The position numbers were made by a program, and so were the translations under genes. Under the pieces are notes generated by a model, which saw only the letters and a list, made by a program, of their open reading frames with translations, searched no databases and had not been told where the DNA came from. DNA of 64,000 nucleotides from assembly GCA_973895155.1 (NCBI GenBank), contig OZ316895.1, forward strand, positions 18,786,001-18,850,000, read 5' to 3'. This document shows, one piece after another, positions 20,863 through 30,747 of this stretch. Origin of the DNA: Marsupella aquatica. Its lineage: Eukaryota > Marchantiophyta. The first letter of the stretch is position 1. Each line of letters opens with the position of its first letter.

Positions 20863-23577
20863 TTGTCCTCTTCTGAGCAATCTCTTTTGGTTGCTCTTTT
20901 CTTTGATTGCATTGTACTTTACTTTTTGTGGCAGCTCCTTTGACTTTCATGGTCCCGGAGCTTATAATACATTACCATTACCATTACCATTACCAAGAAT
21001 GGCTTCTTTCGGAACACCTGCACCAACCCGCACATCGGAGAGATGATTGATTTCTTGCGGGTGACCATGCATTGTAACTTGCCGAGGGTAGAGATCGGCA
21101 AGGCTCAGGTCTACCTGGCAGAAAGGCCAGACCCAAGCCGGGATTACAATGGGTACCTCCTCAACCAACTGAAGAAGATCTTGAAGGAGGAACAGCAGGT
21201 GATCGGCGTGGGAAGCGTGTCCCGACTTGGCTATCACATGAAGCTGTTGTGCCGGTATGCCGGAAGTCAAATCTTTGCCCCAGTACTTCCCCTATCGATA
21301 AGGGCACCGAAGGAGATTCTGGAGCAGAGGCCGGCAACAGAAGAGCCCAACCAGCCTGCCAGTCCTACGATCGAGCAGGTGTTTCGGCCAAGGAAAGAAG
21401 AATTGCCGATGCAGCAATCAGGCATGTAGAAACTGCTGAAATTGCTGGAGAAGGAGAGAACGGCACCGGCAACGGCACCGCCAACGGCAACGGCACCGGT
21501 ACAGGACACTACCCCAGAGGCCGGCCTAAGCCGACTCAGGAGGGAAAACCCCTTTACCGGAGCCAACGAGAGAAGGAGGCCGGAACACAAGCCGGGAGTT
21601 TGAATGTATGTGGGAGCCTCAAGCCCCGAATCGAAGGCAGAGCAGTCTAAGGCTCCTTCCCGCGGAAAGCAGGGGGAGAGGACAGCCTGGAAACCAAAGG
21701 AGGAACTAGAGCCCGTGATCTGTGAGGCCGTTTTCATGGCAGGACCAGGGGAACAGAGGGGGAAGCCGGGAGTCCAAGCAGTGGAGGAGGTGGTGGAGGA
21801 CTATAGCAATGATAACTCCGGCTATGGGTCGGATCATCATGTTCCAGGAGTAAGGACCTGTGGCCGGTTTATCCCCACGCTTCCAAGAATAGTTTGAGGG
21901 GACCCCAACTAGCAGAGTAGCCCCGAGTCTCCCCCACCAGAGGTTGCTCCCCCGAGCTTTGACGGCATAAAGCAGACGGCACAAGATTTTCAAGAGCGAC
22001 TTAGGGAGGAAGAGAAAGCAGCCCTGGCTAGGGAGAAAGATTTATCAAGAGGAGATTGGTCGGAGGACATCAGGCGGCTTGCCAAAAAAAGAAGCAACCC
22101 TCTTGCCACCGTAGAAGAAATCCGCAAGGCGGCTTGGGAACAGAGGCCGAGGTGGTTGATGCCGATGACTTCTACTTACTCCACCTATGCTAAAGATAGA
22201 GCCATGGAGTACGGGGAGATGTGTGGGGACCTGGCGCTCAGCATCTTTGGGGAGGAGTTGGAGCAGGGACCTTTCTTCCAGAGGGAGAGGTTGGAGAAGC
22301 ACCGATTAGAAGAAGCGATGGCTTTGGAGAGAAGCAAGAAGGACAAGGTCATCCGGCGGCTTAGGGAGATGGAAGCCGAGGTGGAAGACCTGCAGGCGGC
22401 TAAGAAAGCCCAAGATGAGCTGCAGATTAAGCGGCATGAGCTAAACATCATGCAAGGACAATTGGATGCCGCTCAGTCTGGCAATCAGATTATCAAGGAT
22501 AAACTGACTCGGACCCAAGGAGAGTTGGCCAGTGTGGTCAAGGATAGGGAAAAGTGAAAGCAGGAGCTGAGGGACGCAGAGGAGGCCCACATAACCGCCA
22601 ACAACCGGGCCATGGCGGAGACTCAGAGAAGGGAGAGGGCGTTGAAAGGAGAGTTGGAGGATATCCGCAGAGCCCTTGAGCAGAAGGAAGCCGAGTTAGG
22701 GAAATCCTATCAAGGGATTATTGCGCTGCAACAGGAGCTTGCGTCCCTGATAGCCAGCTTCAAGGTCAACCTGCGTGAGAAGGACGACCAGCTCGACCAG
22801 ACTTATGCCAAGATGAATAAGATGGAGTCTAAGGTCGTAGCGGAGCTCGACAAGGAGCTAAGAGCAACCCAAGAGGAGAGGGCTACCTTAAAATTGGAAT
22901 TGGAAGAAGCCAGAAAGGAGCTGTAGGAGGGACGGAAGGACCTGGAGGAAGCCCAGGAGGAGTTGGAGGAAACCACTAGGAAGATGGAGAACTTACAACG
23001 GCGGGCCGACAACCAAACGGAGCGGTTGAAGAAACAGGCCGCAGTATTTAAGTGCTTAGCTTCATCTGGTCCAACTCCAATTGTGGGAACTCCGTTACCA
23101 GGAGGGGTACTGGCCGAAAGACAAGCCGAGACACACGCCTCGGTGCCGGAGGTAGGTAGCAAGGGGAAGGGACCAGCTACCAAAACAGGGAAGAAGAAGA
23201 AGCGGAAACCTTCTGGGTCTGGGAGTTATACGGCTTACCAAGCCATTGTGACCCAGGAGGTCAACCCGACACCAACCTTCGGCATGATTACGGCAGTAGA
23301 TCCACCTGTTGAAGAAGGTGGGGATGACAAGGTCAAGGCCGGAACAGCTATTGATGAAGCCGAGGTACCGGATCCTCCACTAGAACATGTCGGGGAGGCC
23401 GAAGCCGTATCGAGGGCCGTGACCGATGCTGGGGCCGAAGCCGAGGGTGGACCCAGTCAAGCTGATGAAGAGTTGACTCGGTCCGAGGCAGGTAATCTGT
23501 CAGAGGACGGACCGACGGCAGTGGCTGCGGGGGAAGCGTTGGGGGCATCCATTGAGGATCCGCCACCGGTGTCGTGA

Positions 23578-24478
23578 CGGTGCAAAGGCGCCGTTCCTTT
23601 TAGGAAGGGCGGACGTGGAGGTAGGAGGCGTGAGTGGGCAGGGCGGGCTCAGATCTCCAAGTTTAGGATTAGGATCAAGACCAGGAGACGGCCCTGACAC
23701 TTAGATTAGTGGGATGGCGGATCCACTGGTAGGAGCAACACTTGTGCTCTTGCCTCGCTGTACAGTTAGGTAGATTACAGGTAGGATAGATTAAGCTTAC
23801 CCAATGAAGTTCTGGACAGATCCGCTGCCAGGATAAATACCTGGGCAGCGGGGAGTCAAGGGTCTCTTCTTTAACAAGTTTTTAGTTGCACCAGCAGGGC
23901 TGGGATCAAGTAGTAAGAGAAGCTCTCGGTTAGTTATACAATGACCCTTGTGTATATTCATGTTTCCTCATGCCTAAGAACTGAATAGAGTTGGCCTCAC
24001 GGCTTAGTTTGCAGAGCTTGTGTATGAGATGTATTGTTTGTATGGCAAGTACATGGTATAACTCAGTCAGAAGGAGTCATTTTGCTATTTGTGTGTCGCA
24101 TTAACTTGTGTGAAGAGTGCCCACATCATAAAGGGAAGTAACAAAGGAGTGAGAGTTGGATGTGTCGAGCTGAGAGAGGTCTTAGCGGCTTAACCAAGCC
24201 AATTGGGGATCATTCCGGCGGCGGAATCCAAACATACCTAATGGAAGACCAGGAGAGGAATACCAGGGAAGGCCTAGAATAGGCCGACTAAGTATCTCAT
24301 GACCCAATGAAGGATCTGTCCAGTATATGTGTGTAAAATGTTAATAGTAGTAGAAGGAAGGTTAGCAGCGTCCCATGCCGCTAAGCCGCGAAAACGGCCT
24401 CGCCGAGGACGAAACCTGCGGGAATCGGCTTGGGCAAGGGGGTTTTCTTGGGTTTGGGGAGCCATGGGACGCACCACA
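23578..24478 (+). other. 3' non-coding part of family A copy 3
   Basis: No gene. Collinear with 7848-8761. Ends GGGACGCACCACA followed by the AAACT duplication. Confidence 0.6.
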
Positions 24479-24483
24479 AAACT

Positions 24484-24640
24484 TAACGTCATGACAATCG
24501 ACGTTATCTGATCCCGTTGAATCTCTGGACGACATCCCACAACAGTCCAGAGATTTACGACGTATAGTCCAACGTTAATGGAAGGAGCTTCTTCTTGGGT
24601 TAGGTTCAACCTGGTCCCGAAATGCAAAAATGTAGTTGTG
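24484..24640. repeat. Right terminal region of CACTA-1
   Basis: Short stretch with AACGTC/GACGTT/ACGTTA words ending AATGTAGTTGTG, the inverse of the left end. CTT follows (24641-24643). The open frame seen across this end is an accident of the insertion into family A coding DNA. Confidence 0.75.
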
Positions 24641-25312
24641 CTTGGTCCAAGCCGAAGTGTGACCCTTCAACTCCCACACCGGCTGTCCAGCATTCTTAAT
24701 CGCCTCCCAAATTCCAATAACTTGATTCTCTCTGATCAGCAACTCGTCAAGCTCGGCACTGGTGGGAATCCATACAAATTTCTCAAGTACCTCCTCCATT
24801 CCCACAAACGTCGTCTTATGAATTCCCCATAATTGCGCAAGCTCTGCCCGTTCCCTTGCTGCTCGTTCTGGCTCGACGTCTTCGTAAGTTGGTATGAGCT
24901 GTCGTGCTTCTTCAAGCAAACAGCCCCAAAACTTGGCCGCTTGATTCACCGTGGTCATTCCACCGAAAGAAAAAGGAGCCTGAACAATTCCCTAACCACC
25001 TCCCTTGATCGATCAGCAGCTGCTTCCGCCTCCCTAAGTTGATCGAACAAGCAAATGAGCAAGTGTACAGAGTGTCGGTCCCCTCCCTGCAAAGCCGCCT
25101 CCTGATGGCTTGCCTGATCAAACCCGGATTAGGTCATAACCCTAATCCCGCTCAATCGCGACCATTGGATCTTACCTTATCGCAATCCTCCTCATAACAC
25201 ATTGCAATCGGCTTTGGTCTTTATTCCTACCTTATACTATTTAGCCATTATTTTTATTTAGCCATTATTTTAGGCTTAACTAAGTACTTTGTGATCCTGG
25301 CAAGGCATCACA
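24641..25312 (-). mobile_element. Family A element, 5' part of the split copy
   Basis: Minus-strand family A start: terminus TGTGATGCCTTGCC reads leftward from 25312. Codons from MTTVNQAAKFWG (24958) to KGHTSAWTK follow, then CACTA-1. This is the missing N-terminal half of the copy at 1-1654. The 5-bp duplication next to this terminus would be CCAAG (25313-25317); its partner lies outside the window. Confidence 0.85.
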
Positions 25313-25317
25313 CCAAG

Positions 25318-26800
25318 GTTGCATCATCCCTTAAGTAATTGCAAAAACACGGCTCCAAAGTGCTCATGGTGAAACAAGTGGTTGGAGAATAGTAAGTATA
25401 GTGTCCCGCACCTATTGGAAAGGTTGCCAGCTCCATGAAGGGCCCCATGGCAGTCTAGGGCCCACTTCCAGCCCTTAGCCCCAAACTGGTCATTTATGCT
25501 GGTTCACAATGACACCATGAGGGGCCTCTGTAATGACCACATATGCAGTCATTTGGTCCAAATGACCGGCAATATGACTGCCCAAATTAGTCATTGGCTT
25601 CAATGACACACCATTACTCCAAAATGACCTAGTGAAGATTACACTACCTCTCAGAGTGGCCCCAAGAAAATCCTTAGCAATTTAATAGAATCTTCCTCAC
25701 CCAAACGCCAACACAAAAATGACATAATTAAATAGAAGGACAACAACCTTCCACTGGTTTTGCACTAACTCTTAGAGAACGAGAAAACAACTGTTACTTA
25801 ACTTTGAATGTGGTGGTATACATCCATGGTGACACTTTTGGCAAATCACTCCAAAGCCGTATGCCTTGGGAGTGATTTCCCCAAGGTTCCATCATGCCTT
25901 AACAAAATGCAAAAACATGGCTCCAAACTGTTCATGGTGCAACTAGTGGTTGGAGAATAGTGGGTATAGTACCCCGCACGTAGTGGAGAGGTTGCCACCT
26001 TCATGTAGGGCCCCATGGCACACTAGGGCCACCTTAAGCTCCTAGACCCAAAAGGGTCATTTCTGATGGTCCATAATGATACCATGAGGGACCTCTATAA
26101 TGACCCCATATGCAGTCATTTGGCACAAATGACCTCCAAAATGGCTATCAAAATGACCCTTACTGTAGTCTTGGCATTAATGACACTCTAAATTCCTCCA
26201 AATGACCCAATGAAGATTACAACACCTACTCACAATGCCCCGACACTATTCATATGCAAAATGGAGTATTCCCCATCCAAACACCGGCAGAAACATGACA
26301 CGGTCCTAAACGTATGAGAACCTTCCATTGGTGTTGCGCGACTTCTTGGAGAGACAAAAAATGGCTTCATTTTCCTTCCAAACTGATGGTATGCATCCAT
26401 GGAGACACTTTTGGCAAATCACTCCAAAGTTGTATGACTTGGGAGTGATTTCCCCAAAGGTGCATCATGCCTTAAGTAAATGCAACATGTATCCAAAATG
26501 TTCATGGCACAACTAGTAGTTGGACAATGATGAGTATATAGTGTCCCCCACATAGTGGAGAGTTTCCCACCTCTATATAGGGCCCATGGCAAACTCAGGC
26601 CCACCTTAAGCTCGTAGGCCAAAAATGGTCATTTTTGCTGGTCCATAATGACACCATGAGGGATGTCTTGAATGACGACATCCCCGATCATTTGGTCAAA
26701 ATGACCTCTAATATGATAGTCAACATTACCCTTACTATAGTCATAGACATTCTTCAATGACTCTACAATTATGACCAGTGTCCGTAATGATTGTACAATA
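25318..26800. repeat. About 570-bp tandem repeat, three diverged units
   Basis: The block beginning near 'CATCATCCCTTAAGTAA' recurs at about 25324, 25891 and 26464 (spacing 567 and 573 bp). Each unit includes GGTTGGAGAATAG-like, GGGCCCATGGCA-like and several AATGACC words. Non-coding. Confidence 0.75.
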
Positions 26801-27417
26801 TTTTAATCATTGATATATCCAGGATGCTTCAATGACTCTATAAGTAGTTATTTATGAAACAGTATATATCCTGATTTTTAGATTGACTCTACAAGTAGTC
26901 ATTTATGAAACAAGTCCATAATGACTGTATGTTGCTATAAACACTGATATATCCTAATTCTTAGATTGACACTGGATTTAGTCATTTATGAGACAAGTTT
27001 GTAATGACTGTATGTTATTGTAAACATTGATATCTATTGATTTTTTTATTGACCATAGCTTTAGTCATTTAGCACCGTCAGTTAAAATGACCAAAATAGG
27101 TTTTTGGTCATTTCAATCATTGTCCAAAATGACTACAATGGTGCAAAACACTGATTTATCATTGTTTTGATAGTTTATGTCATTTAAGACATTTGTCTAA
27201 ATTGACCATTTTAAGAAAATTGTGTCATTTTGGTCATATCAGTCATTACCGACATTTTACAAAATGACGCAAAATTGATCATTTTGTCATTTCAGTCTAT
27301 TGGTCATTTTGGACAATCATTCTCTGGTCATTCATTTTGTGTCATTGATGATTTAGGTCATTTATGCATTTCAGTCATTGGCCGGTTGGTCATAAAGGGC
27401 CATGTTCTCTTCTAGTG
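25318..27417. mobile_element. Right part of a second CACTA-like element (CACTA-2)
   Basis: The right edge reads, in reverse complement, CACTAGAAGAGAACATGG from 27417. This is a CACTA-type terminus sitting exactly where coding sequence of P1 copy A resumes. The preceding kilobase is dense in AATGAC/GTCATT words on both strands, as expected for a CACTA subterminal array. No ORF of note. The left end is outside the window because the split family A copy lies inside this element, so the 3-bp duplication (would be ACG, 27418-27420) cannot be checked. Confidence 0.55.
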
Positions 27418-30105
27418 ACGTAGCTGTCGAGTACACGCGTTCCCTCCAAGGAAAAGGAGTGGTTCACGTGAAGTTAGAGATGGAAGATGCACCAAGGGTA
27501 TTCATCTACTTTACGTCTGATGGCCAGGACTTATTCCCTAGATCTCAATTGCCGATCAATGTTAGGAACATCACAAGCGAAGAATCATGTCATTTGGCAA
27601 AGCAATCATTTCCAATGCATCAGTGTAGTAGATCAACGGAGGACGTTCTTCTTGCGTCGAATAGTGGATGTGACAAGCTTCTAAAACCTCCTTCTCTTCC
27701 TGTCGTTTATAGAAGAAGCATAGTAGACGCCCTTTTGAAATCATCTGGTCAAAGTGAGCTATCTTGCTTTGTGCGATCAGAGACTTTCAAGCACGAGCAA
27801 GTAGAATTACTTCCAAAAACTTACAACGACAATGTTATATTTGAGCTTCCACCTGTCGATTGTGTTGGTTCAAAGGGGAAGCGTCTCCTTAATATGGACC
27901 GGTCGAAGGATTGTTACCTGTGGACTCAAATTCTTCCTACTTCAGCCAATGTCCTGCTAAAGAAGATGTGGGAGTTTGGCAAAGTCAGTTGTAGTGGATC
28001 ACTTGAATGTCAAAACAAAGCCCGTGAGTTTTATATCAGAACCAGTGGTAGGAATTGTACGTCATGGGAAGGGACCCCCAAGTTAGGAGGCCAACATTGT
28101 CCAGGAAAGTTGATTGATGTAGGAGGGATTGTTTGTCGTTATTGTCTTCAACTCCCGTTCTGTTTGGACTCCTGTTCCACAAAAATGTTCTACATGTACC
28201 CACAAGTTTTACTGGATTCGGTGACAACGCAGGATATGTCACGCCTTGCCATCCATATGGGTGTCCATAACCATCCTTGTTGAAAGGTCTGGTCTAGAAG
28301 TTTGGAGATAATAGCTGTCGAAGAGATTTGAAAAGAGCACTTGAAGAATCCTTCTTCCTTGACCTGTGTTCTTAAAAATGCCATCATTGGATCTTTGAAG
28401 GATTCACTAGATGAATATGTTGATGATATTTCAAAGATGGAAGAGACTGAGATTTGGCAATCACTTATGCTTGTTTCAACTCTGCAGAAATTCTTTGCCT
28501 TGTTTAAGAGTGTCCAGGAAGATCAGGCGGGGCGAGGACACCTCAAATATCTAGTTTGAATGCAAAAAAATGTCAGGTTCCCGTTTGTTCAAAGGTATCT
28601 ACTTCCTGGCAAGGCTGTAAGGAGGACCAAGCTCATATTTTCAAAATGACGATCAAAGGGCATGGATCCGGAGTAGATTTGCTACGACAAATGAAAAAGG
28701 GTGGACCCCTTGAAGGTGCATGGGTGAGTTTTGATGTCATGAAATGAATGTCTAAAGAATGGAGTACTTTTAGTGCCCATGTTTATGACCATAACTATCA
28801 AGCTTTATGTACAATATTTACGTGTGAGCTGAAAGCGGAGGACACTGAATCTCTTGAGAAAGCCTAGAGATTAATGATTGAGGTTGCCTCAAAAAATGGG
28901 GTAGATGATGTTCAAATTCATGGATTCATGGTTGATCAATAATGCTCAGTCAGGATGGCATGCAGTAAAAAATGTTTTCTTTGGAGGCCATCCAAATCCG
29001 GAGAAAGAGAGATCGGACGGTTTTCATATTTACCAATCTTTGCAACGCCATTCCATCAAAAGAGTGCTGGAAGACAAATGTTCTGAGCATTGCCTCCTCT
29101 GGGATAAGCTCAGAAATGCATCAACTTTTGTCGAAGCTTACAGGATTTCCCAAGAAATTGATTTATGGTGGAGATCTGGAAATTGCATTCCTGGAAAGCT
29201 TCGGATGCTGCAAGGATGGATCTGGTAATGGTAATGGTAATGGTAATGTATTATAAGCTCCGGGGCCATGAAAGTCAAAGGAGCTGCCACAAAAAGTAAA
29301 GTACAATGCAATCAAAGAAAAGAGCAACCAAAAGAGATTGCTCAGAAGAGGACAACTATGTCCTCAAAGAAACTATGGACCTAGAGAGCCCTATGGACCT
29401 AGAGAGCCCTGAAAGATTTTCCAAACCTATTCTCCTTTCCCTATCCACCGCATAGATATATCTTCCAAGTTGCTGAGGGGGCAGACCAAACAATGCATAC
29501 AAATCTTTCACCAAGATTTGAGATGCCATCCTAACCCCCTCATAAAACTTGCAAGCAATGAATACATGATATTCATTCTCTATACTAGAGCTATCACATA
29601 GTTGACAAACCCTCTTTTTCCTGTCAATATCCTTCCATCTCCCTTGTTCTACTTCAAGGTGGTGTGAGCTTAGTCTATACTGAGCAATAAGTTGTCTAAG
29701 TTGTACTGAGATAGTGCTAGATAAGTATTCTTGTTCTCGATATTTCTTCATGGGGTTCACATCTCTCATGTAGTATTGCTTGGTGGGTTGTAAGATGGCA
29801 ACAATGGGGAAATTTTATTAGACTTGTGAGTACCACCCTTTCCAATTCTATAATAGACTTCTACACTAGCGTCCAATGCTACTATTAAGACTCTTTTTCT
29901 TAATTCTCTCAGTGTTTTTGTCAGCGCCCGGTGCTACTTTAAATTTATAGGTATTGTTGAATAATACCAACATATCTTCCAAAAGTAATATTTGAGATTT
30001 GACCAACTCATGTTGTCCTGCAGAGCAAAAGTGCACAAGAAGGAGGGGTGATTCCTAATTGCATTGGATCTGAGGCAGTTCATGGTATCATGAAAGCTTG
30101 GCAGG
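27418..30105 (+). pseudogene. P1 MULE-type transposase, copy A, N-terminal two thirds
   Basis: Starts abruptly mid-protein at the CACTA-2 end. Shares with the other copies VVYRRSIVDALLKS, KDCYLWTQILPT, a cysteine-rich block, and AIHMGVHNHPC (the WRKY/GCM-like C2HH finger common to MULE transposases). The catalytic part (GAWVSFDVMK with the first Asp, near 28730) and the DN-containing second block near 28930 follow. Many stops and frameshifts are present. The LINE sits between LQGWIW and WWVVRW. An intron at about 29810-30010 holds two decayed P1 palindromes (29867-29881 and 29922-29936). Ends at SEAVHGIMKAW, where copy B inserted. Confidence 0.7.
29224..29780 (-). mobile_element. 5'-truncated LINE 3' end inside the P1 copy A transposase
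   Basis: Reverse-oriented match to the last ~550 bp of the LINE, from MRDVNPMKKY of ORF2 (137 codons left, 29356-29769) to the tail. It begins at four GGTAAT units. It carries the duplicated GGGCTCTCTAGGTCCAT unit, as does the 17310 copy, unlike the 13751 and 44721 copies. Confidence 0.92.
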
Positions 30106-30747
30106 GGGTATAGCCACCGAGACAGGAAATAGGAAAACAGGAATTCTGGTAGCAGATTTTTTTTGCTATTCTCAGGAATATGTTGTTGTTACTAGGAAAA
30201 GTTAGTCATTGGAACAGGATAATACTTCATTACTTCAAGCCAGATACATCTGAAAAAAATATGCATTGCGCTTCATTTACATTCTAGAGCTTAGAACCAA
30301 CTAACACGACAACAATTGTTGTCTGATGATAAGTGAGTCCGGAATCACCAACATACTTCTGGAAAATAGTGTCCCAAAAACCACAGACACACAACCATTA
30401 ACCAGTGAATGCCACAGGAAAAAACATGACATGGTAGGTCCCACCATAAGTGAAAGGCAGAAAACCACAAATGAAAACTCCAGACAATTTGAGAGACCAC
30501 CAACGATGGGCTAGCGCCTGGCGCTAGCTAAAATGGAAACAACCAACACATTTAGAAAATGACATTGGATGAATGCAGAATGTGGCAAACAAAAATTTAA
30601 AATATCATTTGTAGTGATAGGATTACAATGAAGTAAATGGTAATAAGGAAGACTTCCATCCCAGCGCCAGGCGCTAACACAAAACTATACCATTGTAATA
30701 CGACAAAAACTAATATAACCGTTTCGAGTATAGGACAAATATATCCT

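Larger units (their letters stand above)
17310..20994 (+). mobile_element. LINE retrotransposon, 5'-truncated, with intact ORF2
   Basis: Flanked by AAGAA on both sides (17305-17309 and 20995-20999) within the family A coding sequence. It begins inside ORF1 and ends in a short (CATTAC)n-type tail rather than poly(A). Four further fragments of the same family lie at 13751, 29224, 44721 and 60763. Their very high similarity to this copy marks the LINE as the youngest family in the window. Confidence 0.92.
16449..23577 (+). pseudogene. Family A coiled-coil protein gene, copy 3 (LINE-disrupted)
   Basis: Start MSNVNQAAHFWG at 16449. The upstream frame is open to 16182, but similarity between copies favours this ATG. 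The frame shifts around 16860-17090, is broken by the LINE after GPSTK, and resumes at 20995. The coiled-coil half (22150-23040) is well preserved, with stops at about 21427, 21601, 21895, 22555 and 22923. The C-terminal half ends in an acidic tail at 23577. Copies 2 and 3 have different lesions, so the ancestral gene was intact. Confidence 0.7.
16073..24478 (+). mobile_element. Family A element copy 3, interrupted by a LINE
   Basis: Same ends as copy 2 (TGTGATGCC ... GCACCACA), flanked by AAACT at 16068-16072 and 24479-24483. This second independent 5-bp duplication fixes the element boundaries. Excluding the LINE at 17310-20994 the copy is about 4.7 kb, collinear with copy 2. Confidence 0.9.
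1655..24640 (+). mobile_element. CACTA (En/Spm) DNA transposon, CACTA-1, with nested insertions
   Basis: Left end CACAACTACATT (1655-1666) is repeated inverted at 24629-24640. CTT flanks both sides (1652-1654 and 24641-24643), the 3-bp target duplication expected of CACTA elements. Removing the element restores the family A reading frame, an independent check of both ends. Without its two nested family A copies it would be about 9.9 kb. It encodes a TNP2-like transposase on plus and two or three minus-strand accessory ORFs. Non-coding stretches are dense in AACGTC/GACGTT words. The ends begin CACAA rather than the classic CACTA. The transposase is broken, so this copy is not autonomous. Confidence 0.85.

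Noticed and set aside
20960-20994. CATTAC/GGTAAT repeats as interstitial telomere or independent microsatellite
   Set aside because: They occur only at the 3' end of LINE copies and are the element tail.
27230-27415. Plus-strand ORF at 27230-27415
   Set aside because: It lies in the AATGAC-word array of CACTA-2 and has no conserved features.
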